A DNA stretch of 64,000 nucleotides from Enterobacter oligotrophicus (lineage in GTDB: Bacteria; Pseudomonadota; Gammaproteobacteria; Enterobacterales; Enterobacteriaceae), in the NCBI RefSeq assembly GCF_009176645.1, contig NZ_AP019007.1, positions 4,030,001 to 4,094,000 on the forward strand, in the 5' to 3' direction. A program made the translations under genes and the position numbers. Shown piece by piece: positions 1 through 9,134 of the stretch. Within the stretch, counting starts at the first letter, position 1. Every line of letters begins with the position of its first letter. The notes beneath the pieces are model-generated. The model had not been told where the DNA came from. It saw nothing but the letters and a program-made list of their open reading frames with translations, and searched no databases.

Positions 1-977
1 CCTCTGGCTGTGGCAAATCCACACTGCTGCGTATGCTGGCAGGCTTTGAACAGCCCACCGCGGGGCAGATTGTGCTGGACGGCGTGGATCTCTCCAGCGT
101 GCCGCCGTATCAGCGCCCAATCAACATGATGTTCCAGTCCTACGCGCTGTTTCCGCACATGACGGTTGAGCAGAACATTGCTTTTGGCCTGAAGCAGGAC
201 AAACTGCCGAAAGCCGAAATCACCGCGCGCGTGGCCGAGATGCTGAGCCTGGTACACATGCAGGAGTTCGCGAAGCGTAAACCACACCAGCTCTCTGGCG
301 GCCAGCGTCAGCGTGTGGCGCTGGCCCGCAGCCTGGCGAAACGCCCGAAACTGCTGCTGCTCGACGAACCGATGGGGGCGCTGGATAAAAAACTGCGTGA
401 CCGCATGCAGCTGGAAGTGGTGGATATCCTGGAGCGCGTGGGCGTGACCTGCGTGATGGTGACCCACGACCAGGAAGAGGCAATGACCATGGCCGGACGT
501 ATCGCGATCATGAATCGCGGTAAATTCGTGCAGATAGGCGAGCCGGAAGAGATTTACGAGCATCCAACCACCCGCTATAGCGCGGAGTTCATCGGCTCGG
601 TCAACGTCTTCGAGGGGCTGCTGAAAGATCGTCAGGAGGATGGGCTGGTCATCGAATCGCCGGGGCTGGTGCATCCGCTGAAGGTCGACCCTGATAACTC
701 GGTGGTGGACAACGTGCCGGTCTATGTTGCTCTGCGTCCGGAAAAAATCATGCTCTGCGACGAGCCGCCTGCTGATGGCTATAACTTTGCCGTCGGAGAA
801 GTGGTACACATTGCCTATCTGGGCGACCTCTCTATTTACCATGTACGCCTGAAAAGCGGACAGATGCTCAGCGCCCAGTTGCAGAACGAACATCGCTATC
901 GCAAGGGACAGCCGACCTGGGGCGACGAAGTGCGCCTGTGCTGGGATGCAGACAGTTGCGTCGTGTTGACGGTATAA
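1..977 (+). CDS. potG: PotG, putrescine ABC transporter ATP-binding subunit (5' end outside window)
   Basis: ATPase subunit of the PotFGHI putrescine importer, on the cytoplasmic face of the inner membrane. The open frame enters from the left edge, so the first roughly 50 residues are missing; about 324 of the ~377 residues usual for the family are present. Visible are the Walker A (SGCGKST, from base 3), the ABC signature LSGGQRQRVALARSL, Walker B with LLLLDEPMGALD, and the switch His in VTHDQEEAM, followed by a C-terminal TOBE-like regulatory domain. The stop lies 9 bases before potH, which has its own GGAG ribosome site, so this is the upstream part of a potG-potH-potI operon. Near-identity in layout to K-12 makes the call safe. 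Confidence 0.96.
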   Translation, partial: SGCGKSTLLRMLAGFEQPTAGQIVLDGVDLSSVPPYQRPINMMFQSYALFPHMTVEQNIAFGLKQDKLPKAEITARVAEMLSLVHMQEFAKRKPHQLSGGQRQRVALARSLAKRPKLLLLDEPMGALDKKLRDRMQLEVVDILERVGVTCVMVTHDQEEAMTMAGRIAIMNRGKFVQIGEPEEIYEHPTTRYSAEFIGSVNVFEGLLKDRQEDGLVIESPGLVHPLKVDPDNSVVDNVPVYVALRPEKIMLCDEPPADGYNFAVGEVVHIAYLGDLSIYHVRLKSGQMLSAQLQNEHRYRKGQPTWGDEVRLCWDADSCVVLTV

Positions 978-986
978 GGAGCGATC

Positions 987-1940
987 ATGAGCACACTTGA
1001 ACCTCCAGCCCGCGTAAAAAAACCGGGCGGTTTTGCGCACTGGCTGGCGCGCATGCAGATGGCGCATGGCCGCAAGCTGGTGATCGCCATGCCGTATATC
1101 TGGCTGATCCTGCTGTTCCTGCTGCCGTTCCTGATTGTCTTTAAGATCAGCCTGGCGGAGATGGCGCGGGCGATCCCGCCGTATACCAACCTGCTGGACT
1201 GGGCAGACGGCCAGTTGACGCTGACGCTAAATCTTGGCAACTTCCTGCAGCTCACCGACGATCCGCTCTATTTCGAAGCGTACCTGCAGTCATTGCAGGT
1301 GGCGGCGATCTCGACGATCTGCTGTCTGGTGATGGGCTACCCGCTGGCGTGGGCGGTGGCGCACAGCAAGCCGTCGACGCGTAACATCCTGCTGTTGCTG
1401 GTGATCCTGCCGTCGTGGACCTCATTCCTGATCCGCGTTTATGCGTGGATGGGTATCCTGAAAAACAACGGCGTGCTGAATAATTTCCTGATGTGGCTGG
1501 GCGTTATCGACCAGCCGCTGACGATTTTGCACACCAACCTCGCGGTCTACATCGGGATTGTTTACGCCTATCTGCCGTTTATGGTGTTGCCGATCTACAC
1601 GGCGCTGACGCGTATTGATTACTCGCTGGTGGAAGCCTCGCTGGACCTGGGCGCACGCCCGCTGAAGACCTTTTTCAGCGTGATTGTGCCGCTGACCAAA
1701 GGCGGGATTATCGCCGGGTCGATGCTGGTCTTTATCCCGGCGGTCGGTGAGTTCGTCATCCCGGAACTGCTCGGTGGGCCGGACAGCATCATGATTGGCC
1801 GTGTGCTGTGGCAGGAGTTCTTCAACAACCGCGACTGGCCGGTGGCCTCGGCGGTGGCGATCGTCATGTTGCTGCTGCTGATCGTGCCGATCATGTGGTT
1901 CCACAAACATCAGCAGAAACAGATGGGAGATCACGGATGA
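987..1940 (+). CDS. potH: PotH, putrescine ABC transporter permease
   Basis: One of the two inner-membrane permeases of the PotFGHI putrescine importer. It is 317 residues, the same length as K-12 PotH. After a basic cytoplasmic N-terminus there are about six hydrophobic segments, the first around residues 32-52 (YIWLILLFLLPFLIVF). The EAA loop that docks on the ATPase is visible as EASLDLGARPLKTFF near residue 215. GGAG lies a few bases ahead of the ATG. The stop overlaps the potI start in an ATGA arrangement, implying translational coupling. Confidence 0.96.
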   Translation: MSTLEPPARVKKPGGFAHWLARMQMAHGRKLVIAMPYIWLILLFLLPFLIVFKISLAEMARAIPPYTNLLDWADGQLTLTLNLGNFLQLTDDPLYFEAYLQSLQVAAISTICCLVMGYPLAWAVAHSKPSTRNILLLLVILPSWTSFLIRVYAWMGILKNNGVLNNFLMWLGVIDQPLTILHTNLAVYIGIVYAYLPFMVLPIYTALTRIDYSLVEASLDLGARPLKTFFSVIVPLTKGGIIAGSMLVFIPAVGEFVIPELLGGPDSIMIGRVLWQEFFNNRDWPVASAVAIVMLLLLIVPIMWFHKHQQKQMGDHG

Positions 1941-2782
1941 ACAACTTACCGGTAGTGCGCTCCCCGTGGCGAATTCTGATCCTCGTGATTGGCTTTACCT
2001 TCCTGTATGCGCCAATGCTGATGCTGGTGATCTACTCGTTCAACAGCTCCAGGCTGGTCACTGTCTGGGCGGGCTGGTCGACGCGCTGGTACAGCGAACT
2101 GTTTCACGACGATGCGATGATGAGTGCGGTAGGGTTAAGTCTGACCATTGCGGCGCTGGCGGCGACGATGGCCTGTGTGCTGGGGACGATTGCCGCGCTG
2201 GTGATGGTGCGCTTTGGTCGTTTCCGCGGGGCGAACGGTTTTGCCTTTATGATCACCGCGCCGCTGGTGATGCCGGATGTTATCACCGGCCTCTCGCTGC
2301 TGTTGCTTTTCGTCGCACTGGCGCACGCCATCGGCTGGCCGGCGGATCGCGGCATGCTGACCATCTGGCTGGCGCACGTCACGTTCTGTACCGCCTATGT
2401 TGCGGTGGTCATCTCCTCCCGCCTGCGCGAGCTGGATCGCTCTATTGAAGAGGCGGCGATGGATCTCGGTGCAACGCCGCTGAAGGTCTTTTTCATCATT
2501 ACCTTGCCGATGATTATGCCTGCGGTGATTTCCGGCTGGCTGCTGGCGTTTACGCTCTCGCTCGACGATCTGGTTATCGCCAGCTTTGTCTCTGGCCCAG
2601 GGGCGACGACGCTGCCGATGCTGGTCTTCTCCAGCGTGCGCATGGGGGTCAACCCGGAAATCAACGCTCTGGCCTCTATCATCCTTGGCGTGGTCGGAAT
2701 TGTCGGATTTATCGCCTGGTATCTGATGGCGCGCGCGGAAAAACAGCGTGTGCGTGATATCCAGCGTGCAAGACGCGGCTGA
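1937..2782 (+). CDS. potI: PotI, putrescine ABC transporter permease
   Basis: Second permease of the putrescine importer, partner of PotH in the membrane channel. The ATG overlaps the potH stop (ATGA), giving 281 residues, identical in length to K-12 PotI. A longer in-frame reading back to 1808 is only antisense-free run-on inside potH and has no ribosome site, so the coupled start is preferred. About six membrane segments are seen, plus the EAA loop (EAAMDLGATPLKVFF) near residue 175. It ends the operon; a strong hairpin terminator follows 22 bases later. Confidence 0.95.
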   Translation: MNNLPVVRSPWRILILVIGFTFLYAPMLMLVIYSFNSSRLVTVWAGWSTRWYSELFHDDAMMSAVGLSLTIAALAATMACVLGTIAALVMVRFGRFRGANGFAFMITAPLVMPDVITGLSLLLLFVALAHAIGWPADRGMLTIWLAHVTFCTAYVAVVISSRLRELDRSIEEAAMDLGATPLKVFFIITLPMIMPAVISGWLLAFTLSLDDLVIASFVSGPGATTLPMLVFSSVRMGVNPEINALASIILGVVGIVGFIAWYLMARAEKQRVRDIQRARRG

Positions 2783-2803
2783 AGCATTTAAAATTCCCAG
2801 TGA

Positions 2804-2832
2804 AGTGCCGCGCATGACGCGGCACTGTTTTT
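2804..2832 (+). terminator. Intrinsic terminator of potGHI
   Basis: Perfect 9-bp stem AGTGCCGCG / CGCGGCACT with loop CATGA, followed by G and five T. It sits between the potI stop and the ybjO start, so ybjO is probably transcribed separately or by read-through. Confidence 0.9.
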
Positions 2833-2848
2833 CAGGGAAGTAAAAACA

Positions 2849-3322
2849 TTGGGATTCTTACAAAAATCACGTCATACGCACGCTCGTCCGAACGTTCCTG
2901 CGCTGGTGCAGGTGGCGGCGCTCGCCATTATTATGATCCGCTGTCTGGACGTGCTGATGATTCTGAATACCTTAGGCGCGCGCGGCATCGGTGAGTTTAT
3001 TCACCGCAGTGTGCAGACGTGGAATCTGACGCTGGTTTTTTTCAGCAGCCTGGTGCTGGTTTTTATCGAGATTTACTGCGCATTTTCGCTGGTCAGAGGG
3101 CGAAACTGGGCGCGTTGGGTCTATCTGCTGACGCAGGTCACGGCTGCTAGTTACCTGTGGGCCGCTTCGCTGGGGTATGGCTACCCGGAGCTGTTCAGTA
3201 TTCCCGGCGGCTCCCGACGCGAGATTTTTCACTCGCTGGTGATGCAAAAACTCCCGGATATGCTGGTGCTGTTCCTGCTCTTTGCACCTGCCTCCAGCCG
3301 ACGGTTCTTCCGCCTGCAATAA
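2849..3322 (+). CDS. ybjO: YbjO, DUF2593-type inner membrane protein
   Basis: Conserved enterobacterial inner-membrane protein of unknown function. The reading gives 157 residues from a TTG codon; no ATG lies near, and CAGGGAAG stands about 9 bases upstream of the TTG. Four hydrophobic segments are visible (about residues 20-40, 58-78, 88-108 and 130-150), with a basic N-terminal tail. Position between potI and rlmC is the same as in K-12. The TTG start is the least certain part; the true start could be a few codons away. Confidence 0.8.
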   Translation: MGFLQKSRHTHARPNVPALVQVAALAIIMIRCLDVLMILNTLGARGIGEFIHRSVQTWNLTLVFFSSLVLVFIEIYCAFSLVRGRNWARWVYLLTQVTAASYLWAASLGYGYPELFSIPGGSRREIFHSLVMQKLPDMLVLFLLFAPASSRRFFRLQ

Positions 3323-3362
3323 TGTGTATAATCGCAGCCCTCGTTTTCCTGAAGGTTTTCAT

Positions 3363-4493
3363 ATGCAGTGCGCACTCTATGACGCCGGACGCTGCCGCTC
3401 CTGTCAGTGGATAGAACAGCCCGTCCCTCAACAACTCACCGCTAAAATGATCGATCTGCAACAGCTGCTGGCTGAACACGCGGTGGGAGAGTGGTGCGCA
3501 CCTGTTAGCGGGCCAGAACAGGGTTTTCGTAATAAAGCCAAAATGGTGGTCAGCGGCAGCGTTGAAAAACCGCTGCTGGGCATGCTGCATCGCGACGGCA
3601 CACCGGAAGATTTGACCGGTTGCCCGCTTTATCCTGCCTCATTTGCACCGGTTTTCACCGCGCTCAAACCGTTTATTGCTCGCGCAGGGTTAACGCCCTA
3701 TAACGTTGCCCGCAAGCGCGGTGAGCTGAAATACCTTCTGCTGACCGAAAGCCAGCTCGATGGCGGGATGATGCTGCGCTTCGTGCTGCGCTCGGAAGCC
3801 AAACTGGAACAACTGCGCGCGGCGTTGCCGTGGCTCCAGCAGCAGCTTCCACAGTTAAAGGTCATTACCGCCAATATTCAGCCTGTGCATATGGCCATCA
3901 TGGAAGGGGAGAAAGAGATTTTCTTCACCGAACAGCACGCGCTGGCAGAGCGTTTTAATGATGTGCCGCTGTGGGTTCGCCCGCAAAGTTTCTTCCAGAC
4001 TAACCCGACCGTCGCGAGCGCGCTGTATGCCACCGCACGCGACTGGGTTCGCGCGTTGAACATCCATCATATGTGGGATCTGTTCTGCGGCGTGGGCGGT
4101 TTTGGCCTGCACTGCGCCACGCCCGAAATGCAGCTGACCGGGATCGAAATTTCCGCCGAAGCCATTGCCTGTGCGAAACAATCCGCCGCGGAACTGGGGC
4201 TAACGAATCTTCATTTTCAGGCGCTGGATTCCACCCGCTTTGCGACCGGCCAGGGCAACGTGCCGGAGCTGGTGCTGGTCAACCCGCCGCGTCGCGGCAT
4301 TGGTAAAGTCCTGTGTGACTATCTCAGCCAGATGGCACCAGATTACCTCATCTACTCCAGCTGCAACGCGCAGACGATGGCGAAAGACATTGCTGACCTG
4401 CCGGGCTACCGTATTGAACGCGTTCAGCTTTTCGATATGTTCCCGCATACCGCGCATTATGAAGTGCTGACGTTGTTGGTGAAAACGCGCTAA
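3363..4493 (+). CDS. rlmC: RlmC, 23S rRNA (uracil-747-C5) methyltransferase
   Basis: SAM-dependent enzyme that makes m5U747 in 23S rRNA. The ATG at 3363 is chosen over a more upstream in-frame start because GAAGG lies just ahead and the product begins [14 protein letters not shown] as in the family; length 376 residues, typical. The [4Fe-4S] ligands are Cys3, Cys11, Cys14 and a Cys in DLTGCPLYP near residue 87. The methyltransferase core shows [13 protein letters not shown], and the catalytic Cys is in [11 protein letters not shown] near residue 336. It is a single gene followed by an AT-rich stretch carrying the promoter region of the next pair. Confidence 0.95.
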   Translation: MQCALYDAGRCRSCQWIEQPVPQQLTAKMIDLQQLLAEHAVGEWCAPVSGPEQGFRNKAKMVVSGSVEKPLLGMLHRDGTPEDLTGCPLYPASFAPVFTALKPFIARAGLTPYNVARKRGELKYLLLTESQLDGGMMLRFVLRSEAKLEQLRAALPWLQQQLPQLKVITANIQPVHMAIMEGEKEIFFTEQHALAERFNDVPLWVRPQSFFQTNPTVASALYATARDWVRALNIHHMWDLFCGVGGFGLHCATPEMQLTGIEISAEAIACAKQSAAELGLTNLHFQALDSTRFATGQGNVPELVLVNPPRRGIGKVLCDYLSQMAPDYLIYSSCNAQTMAKDIADLPGYRIERVQLFDMFPHTAHYEVLTLLVKTR

Positions 4494-4588
4494 TCCATAG
4501 CCATCGCATAACCTTAAACAAAATGTGAACTCTTCATCCCTGCGAAATCAGGTAATCTTAAGACAACGAAATGAATTAAGGCTTACCC

Positions 4589-5296
4589 ATGAAGCAGATC
4601 CTGCTGGTGGAAGATGACCACGATATCGCAGCACTCCTGCGTCTCAATTTAGAAGACGAAGGCTACACCATCACCCATGAATCCGATGGCGGCAATGCGT
4701 TACAGCGGCTTGAAGCACAGCCGTGGGATGCGGTGATCCTCGACTTAATGCTCCCCGGCGTCGATGGTCTGGAGATTTGCCGTCGCATCCGTCAGATGAC
4801 GCGCTACCTGCCGATTATTATCATCAGCGCCCGTAGCAGCGAGACGGACCGCATTACCGGCCTGGAAACCGGGGCCGATGATTACCTGGCAAAACCGTTT
4901 TCGGTGCAGGAGCTGATTGCGCGCATTAAAGCGCTGTTTCGCCGTCAGCAGGCGATGGGGCAGGTGCAGACTTCCGGTCTCATTCACGCTCACGGCCTGA
5001 CGATCGACCCGCTGGCACGCACGGTGCGCCTGAACGGGCAAGACGTCGATCTCACTCCGCGCGAGTTTGAACTGCTGTACTTCTTTGCCCGCCACCCCGG
5101 TGAAGTCTTTTCCCGTCTCGCTTTGCTGGAGCAGGTATGGGGCTATCAGCACGAGGGCTATGAACACACCGTTAACACGCACATTAACCGCCTGCGCATC
5201 AAGATTGAGAAAGATGCTGCCGAGCCGGAGATCATTCGCACCGTCTGGGGCAAAGGCTACAAATTTGCGGAGCTGAAGCATGATGCGGCGCTTTAG
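4589..5296 (+). CDS. OmpR/PhoB-family response regulator
   Basis: DNA-binding response regulator of 235 residues. The receiver domain (about 1-118) has the acidic pair Asp9/Asp10, phospho-acceptor Asp52 in AVILDLMLPG, Ser80 and Lys102 in AKPFSVQEL. A winged-helix effector domain follows (about 135-230), with LTPREFELLYFFARHPG and VNTHINRLRIKIE. AAGG stands 8 bases before the ATG. Its last 17 bases overlap the histidine kinase gene, so the two form a two-component operon. K-12 has no gene pair at this position (rlmC is followed by artJ), so this is an accessory insertion. The stimulus and target genes cannot be told from the sequence. Confidence 0.9.
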   Translation: MKQILLVEDDHDIAALLRLNLEDEGYTITHESDGGNALQRLEAQPWDAVILDLMLPGVDGLEICRRIRQMTRYLPIIIISARSSETDRITGLETGADDYLAKPFSVQELIARIKALFRRQQAMGQVQTSGLIHAHGLTIDPLARTVRLNGQDVDLTPREFELLYFFARHPGEVFSRLALLEQVWGYQHEGYEHTVNTHINRLRIKIEKDAAEPEIIRTVWGKGYKFAELKHDAAL

Positions 5297-6749
5297 CCTG
5301 AGCCAGCGGCTGACGCTGCTGTTCATTCTGCTGATGATGCTCTGCGCCGCCGTCGCCTGCGCGGTGCAGCTTTACAACAGCATGCAATACGGCAATGCCA
5401 TGGTACAGCGGCTCTCCGGTGGCCTGGCGCAGCAGATTGTACAGCGTGAACCGATTTTGAACGCCCAGGGCAGGGTTGATCGTGACGTACTGAAGCCGCT
5501 GTTTGATCGGCTGATGACGTTTAATCCGAGCGTTGAGCTTTATGTCGTCTCTCCGGACGGTGAGCTGCTGGCCGATGCGGCACCGCCAGGCCATATCCAG
5601 CGGCCAAAAATCGACATTGCGCCGCTGCAGACGTTTCTCAGCGGTGCGGCAATGCCGGTTTACGGCGACGACCCGCGTAGCCAGAATCAAAAGGTTTTCA
5701 GCGCCACGCCGCTACGCCAGGACGGTGAGCTTAAAGGCTATCTGTACATTATTCTCCAGGGCGAAGAGTCAAACGCGCTGGCAGAGATGGCGTGGCATAA
5801 AGCGCTCTGGAGCACGGCGATGTGGTCTCTGTTGCTGGTGGCGCTCTTTGGTCTGCTGGCAGGGCTGCTGCTCTGGTACTGGGTGACACGTCCGGTAAAA
5901 CAGTTGACGACGGACGTCGCAGGGCTGGAGCAGGACAGCATTAGCGCCATCAAACAGCTGGCGGCACAGCCGCTGGAGCCCGCGGCAAATGATGAAGTGG
6001 TGACTCTGCGCAACACCTTTATCGAGCTTGCACGCAAAATAATTTCTCAGTGGGATCAACTGGCCGACAGCGACCGTCAGCGCCGGGAGTTTATTGCCAA
6101 TATTTCGCACGATCTGCGCACACCGCTCACCTCGCTGCTGGGGTATCTGGAAACCTTGTCGCTCAAGTCCGCCACGCTGACGCCACAGGAGCATCAGCAG
6201 TATCTCGCCACTGCGCTGCGTCAGGGGCAAAAGGTGCGTCACCTTTCGCAGCAGCTGTTTGAACTGGCGCGCCTGGAACATGGTGGCATTAAGCCGCAGC
6301 GCGAACGCTTCGCGATGGCGGAGCTTATCTCTGACGTGGCGCAGAAGTTCGAACTGACCGCCCGCACGCGTGAACTGAATCTGCATATTGATGTGCCGGG
6401 TCCACTGCCGCTGGTTAATGCGGATGTGTCGATGATTGAGAGGGTGGTGACAAACCTGCTGGATAATGCGATCCGCCATACGCCCGCGGGCGGAGAAATC
6501 CGTCTGGCGGTGTGGCAGGAGAATGAGCAACTGCAGGTTGAAGTGGCAGACAGCGGAACGGGGGTGAATGCGGCGCTACGCGACGATCTGTTTCAGCGTC
6601 CTTCTGCGTTAAATTCCCAGGCATCGCGGGAGAATCGTGGCGGCTTAGGGCTGCTCATTGTGAGACGGATGCTGGAGCTGCACGGCGGTGGGATCAGGCT
6701 GATGGATTCGGTGAGCGGGGCGCGTTTTCGCTTCTTTGTGCCGCTGTAG
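5280..6749 (+). CDS. Sensor histidine kinase, partner of the upstream response regulator
   Basis: Membrane sensor kinase of 489 residues. Two transmembrane segments (about 10-30 and 180-201) enclose a ~150-residue periplasmic sensor domain. A HAMP linker starts near 202, and HisKA has the phospho-acceptor His277 in FIANISHDLRTPL. The ATP-binding domain shows the N box (NLLDNAIRHTPAGG), G1 (VADSGTGV) and G2 (RGGLGLLIVRRMLELHGG). The start overlaps the response regulator by 17 bases; two adjacent ATG codons leave the start uncertain by one residue. No close named homologue is recognised; the periplasmic domain carries no motif I can assign to a ligand. Confidence 0.9.
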   Translation: MMRRFSLSQRLTLLFILLMMLCAAVACAVQLYNSMQYGNAMVQRLSGGLAQQIVQREPILNAQGRVDRDVLKPLFDRLMTFNPSVELYVVSPDGELLADAAPPGHIQRPKIDIAPLQTFLSGAAMPVYGDDPRSQNQKVFSATPLRQDGELKGYLYIILQGEESNALAEMAWHKALWSTAMWSLLLVALFGLLAGLLLWYWVTRPVKQLTTDVAGLEQDSISAIKQLAAQPLEPAANDEVVTLRNTFIELARKIISQWDQLADSDRQRREFIANISHDLRTPLTSLLGYLETLSLKSATLTPQEHQQYLATALRQGQKVRHLSQQLFELARLEHGGIKPQRERFAMAELISDVAQKFELTARTRELNLHIDVPGPLPLVNADVSMIERVVTNLLDNAIRHTPAGGEIRLAVWQENEQLQVEVADSGTGVNAALRDDLFQRPSALNSQASRENRGGLGLLIVRRMLELHGGGIRLMDSVSGARFRFFVPL

Positions 6750-6750
6750 A

Positions 6751-6828
6751 GTTGCCGGATGGCGTTGCGCTTATCCGGCCTACAGACCACCCCCGTAGGC
6801 CGGGTAAGGCGAAGCCGTCACCCGGCAA
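6751..6828. repeat. REP/BIME pair downstream of the histidine kinase
   Basis: Two inverted palindromic units facing each other: GCCGGATGGCG...GCTTATCCGGCCTACA, then GTAGGCCGGGTAAGGCG...CACCCGGCA. This is the classic enterobacterial repetitive extragenic palindrome layout, between the convergent 3' ends of the kinase gene and artJ. Confidence 0.85.
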
Positions 6829-6834
6829 AAGACA

Positions 6835-7566
6835 TTATTGCGGGAACCACTGGTCGCTGATTTTTTGATACGTGCCGTCTGCTTTAATCGCTTTCAGCGC
6901 GCCGTTCAGTTTTTCCAGCAGGGCTTTGTTATCCGGACGCACCGCAATGCCCAGGCCCGTGCCGAAATATTGCGGATCGGTGACTTTCTCCGTCGCCGTA
7001 CCCAGTTGCGGGTTGGTTTTCAGCCACTCGTTGACGACGGCAGTGTCACCAAACACCCCATCAATACGGCCATTTTTCAGGTCGATAATCGCATTCTGGT
7101 AGCTGTCGTAGGCCACGGTTTTCACTTCAGGGTGTTTGTCCTGCAGGTATTTCTGGTGCGTGGTGCCGTTTTCCATCCCGATGCGCTTGCCTTTCAGCTG
7201 GTCAAAAGAGGTGTACGCCCCTTTCTTCGCAATCACCACCGCGGAGTTCGCGTAGTACGGGTCGGTGAAGGAAACCTGTTTGCTACGCTCCGGCGTGATG
7301 TCCATCCCGGAGATCACCGCGTCGTATTTTTTGAATTTCAAAGACGGGATCAGGCTGTCGAACGCGTGGTTGGTGAACGTGCAGTCGGCCTGCATCTGTT
7401 TGCACACGGCTTTCGCGAGATCGATATCAAAACCGACGATCTGGTTGCTGGCATCCAGCGATTCAAATGGTGGATAGGTGGCTGAAACGCCAAAATTGAT
7501 TTTCTCTGCCGCTGTAGCGCCAGCGGCGAAAGTTGCCAGTAATGCGGCCAGAACTAACTTTTTCAT
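6835..7566 (-). CDS. artJ: ArtJ, periplasmic L-arginine-binding protein
   Basis: Solute-binding protein for the arginine ABC transporter, exported to the periplasm. The start at 7566 (MKKLVLAALLATF) is chosen over an ATG two codons upstream, because GGGAG lies 7 bases before it and the 243-residue product matches the K-12 length. A signal peptide ends near ATAA/E. The family landmarks TYPPFES, GFDIDLA, DITPERS and GVFGDTAVVNEWL are all present. It is a separate transcription unit from artPIQM, with two ArgR boxes upstream. It is about 70% similar by eye to ArtI encoded at 9135-9866. Confidence 0.95.
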   Translation of the reverse strand: MKKLVLAALLATFAAGATAAEKINFGVSATYPPFESLDASNQIVGFDIDLAKAVCKQMQADCTFTNHAFDSLIPSLKFKKYDAVISGMDITPERSKQVSFTDPYYANSAVVIAKKGAYTSFDQLKGKRIGMENGTTHQKYLQDKHPEVKTVAYDSYQNAIIDLKNGRIDGVFGDTAVVNEWLKTNPQLGTATEKVTDPQYFGTGLGIAVRPDNKALLEKLNGALKAIKADGTYQKISDQWFPQ

Positions 7567-7611
7567 TGTCATACTCCCGTCTGTAGGTCTTATGAAGGTA
7601 CAATGCCATTT

Positions 7612-7650
7612 AATGAATTTGTATGCAATATAAATGATTAAATATTTACT
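7612..7650 (-). promoter_or_regulatory. Tandem ARG boxes (ArgR operator) upstream of artJ
   Basis: Box 1 is TGAATTTGTATGCA (7614-7627), one mismatch from the palindromic consensus TGAATWWWWATTCA. Box 2 is TGATTAAATATTTA (7635-7648), two mismatches. Their centres are exactly 21 bp apart, the spacing known for hexameric ArgR operators. They lie 46-83 bases upstream of the artJ start, where they would cover the promoter. The boxes are read directly; repression by arginine is inferred from the known artJ regulation. Confidence 0.75.
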
Positions 7651-7715
7651 GTTGAATAAAAAAATGCGGATAACCAGAAAGTTACCCGCATTGATAAATC
7701 ACATTTATGCACTTC

Positions 7716-7747
7716 TCGCCAGGTGGCGCTGCGCTTACCCGGCCTAC
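7716..7747. repeat. Single REP unit overlapping the artM stop codon
   Basis: GCCAGGTGGCGCTGCGCTTA then CCCGGCCTACG is a REP palindrome. Its last bases contain the artM stop (CTA on the plus strand at 7744-7746), so the repeat starts inside the coding end and may protect the 3' end of the artPIQM message. Confidence 0.7.
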
Positions 7748-8412
7748 GATCTGCGCTCAAACGCTAACGCTTTACGCTCGATCAGGCGCATCATCAGCGT
7801 CAGCAAACCATTGACCACCAGATACACCAGACCTGCGGCACCAAATACCATCACGTCGTAAGTACGTCCATACAGCAACTGCCCGTGGCCCATCACTTCC
7901 ATCAATGTGATGGTGTAGGCCAGCGAGGTACTCTTGAACACCAGCACGACTTCGTTGGAATACGAGGAGAGCGCACGTTTAAAGGCGTAAGGCAACAGAA
8001 TCGCCAGCGTATCTTTTTTGCTCATCCCCAGCGCCCCGCAGGACTGCCATTGTCCTTCCGGGATCGCGCGGATCGCACCGTAGAACAGCTGCGTGGTATA
8101 CGCCGCACTGTTCAGGGAGAGCGCGATCAGGGCGCACAGCCACGGCTCAGAGAGCAGATGCCAGACAACCGGATATTCCTGCAAAGACGGGAACTGGCCC
8201 GGTCCGTAGTAAATCAGGAAGATCTGCACCAGCAGCGGCGTACCGGTAAACAGAGTGATGTAGCCGCGTACAATCCACACCAGCACCGGCGTTTTCAGCG
8301 TCAGGATGATGGTAAAGATCAGTGCCAGAATCAGGGCCACGATGATGGACGCCACGGTCAGCGTCAGGCTGGTGTGCAGCCCTTTCATTAGCTCGGGTAA
8401 ATACTCAAGCAT
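7744..8412 (-). CDS. artM: ArtM, arginine ABC transporter permease
   Basis: Inner-membrane permease of the arginine importer, pairing with ArtQ; 222 residues as in K-12. It has about five hydrophobic segments, beginning with LTLTVASIIVALILALIF near residue 20. The permease signature GAIRAIPEGQW...ALGMSKKDTL is near residues 112-140. It overlaps the artQ stop by one base (TGATG), so it is translationally coupled and last in the artP-artI-artQ-artM operon. Confidence 0.95.
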   Translation of the reverse strand: MLEYLPELMKGLHTSLTLTVASIIVALILALIFTIILTLKTPVLVWIVRGYITLFTGTPLLVQIFLIYYGPGQFPSLQEYPVVWHLLSEPWLCALIALSLNSAAYTTQLFYGAIRAIPEGQWQSCGALGMSKKDTLAILLPYAFKRALSSYSNEVVLVFKSTSLAYTITLMEVMGHGQLLYGRTYDVMVFGAAGLVYLVVNGLLTLMMRLIERKALAFERRS

Positions 8413-9128
8413 CAGCCTGGTCTCCGTTCAAAACGCGTTGCACGCAGGTCAATACGCTTAAGGATGTATTGGCTCAGCAACGTGATCACCAGGTAGATAG
8501 CCGCCGCCACGATGTACCAGGTAAAGGGCTCCTGGGTGCGGGTGGCGATACTTTTGGTTTGCAGCATCAAATCGTTAACGCTGATCAGGCTCACCAGCGC
8601 GGTATCTTTCAGCAGCACCAGCCACTGGTTCCCCAGGCCCGGCAGGGCATGACGCCACATCTGCGGCATCACCAGGCGGAAGAAAATCGCCGCTTTCGAC
8701 AGGCCTAACGCCTGACCGGATTCCCACTGCCCCTGTGGTACGGCTTTCAGCGCACCGCGCAGGGTTTGCGAGGCATACGCAGAATAGAGCAGGGAGAGGG
8801 CAATCACGCCACACAGGAACGGGCTGACGTCAAAATTCTCTATCTGCATTTGCACCGGGATCTGTGCAAATCCAAGATTAATCGTAAAGCCGTCCGACAG
8901 CGTTAACAGTAGCTGTGACGAGCCAAAATAGATAAACAGGACCACCAGAATCTCCGGTAGTCCGCGCAATACCGTGACCAGCGCTGAGCCAAGCCATGCG
9001 ACGGGACGCCATTTGACTGACTCCCACACCGCAAAGAACATCGCCAGCGCCAGGCCGATAACCAGTGCGCAAACGGCAAGGCCGACGGTCATCCCGGCGG
9101 CGCTTGCTAAAGGAAAAATTTCATTCAT
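8412..9128 (-). CDS. artQ: ArtQ, arginine ABC transporter permease
   Basis: Second membrane permease of the arginine importer; 238 residues, identical in length to K-12 ArtQ. It starts [19 protein letters not shown] with the first membrane segment near residues 12-35. The permease loop [14 protein letters not shown]...[10 protein letters not shown] lies near 128-155. The gene starts 6 bases after the artI stop and is coupled to artM by a one-base overlap. Confidence 0.95.
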   Translation of the reverse strand: MNEIFPLASAAGMTVGLAVCALVIGLALAMFFAVWESVKWRPVAWLGSALVTVLRGLPEILVVLFIYFGSSQLLLTLSDGFTINLGFAQIPVQMQIENFDVSPFLCGVIALSLLYSAYASQTLRGALKAVPQGQWESGQALGLSKAAIFFRLVMPQMWRHALPGLGNQWLVLLKDTALVSLISVNDLMLQTKSIATRTQEPFTWYIVAAAIYLVITLLSQYILKRIDLRATRFERRPG

Positions 9129-9134
9129 CAGGAA

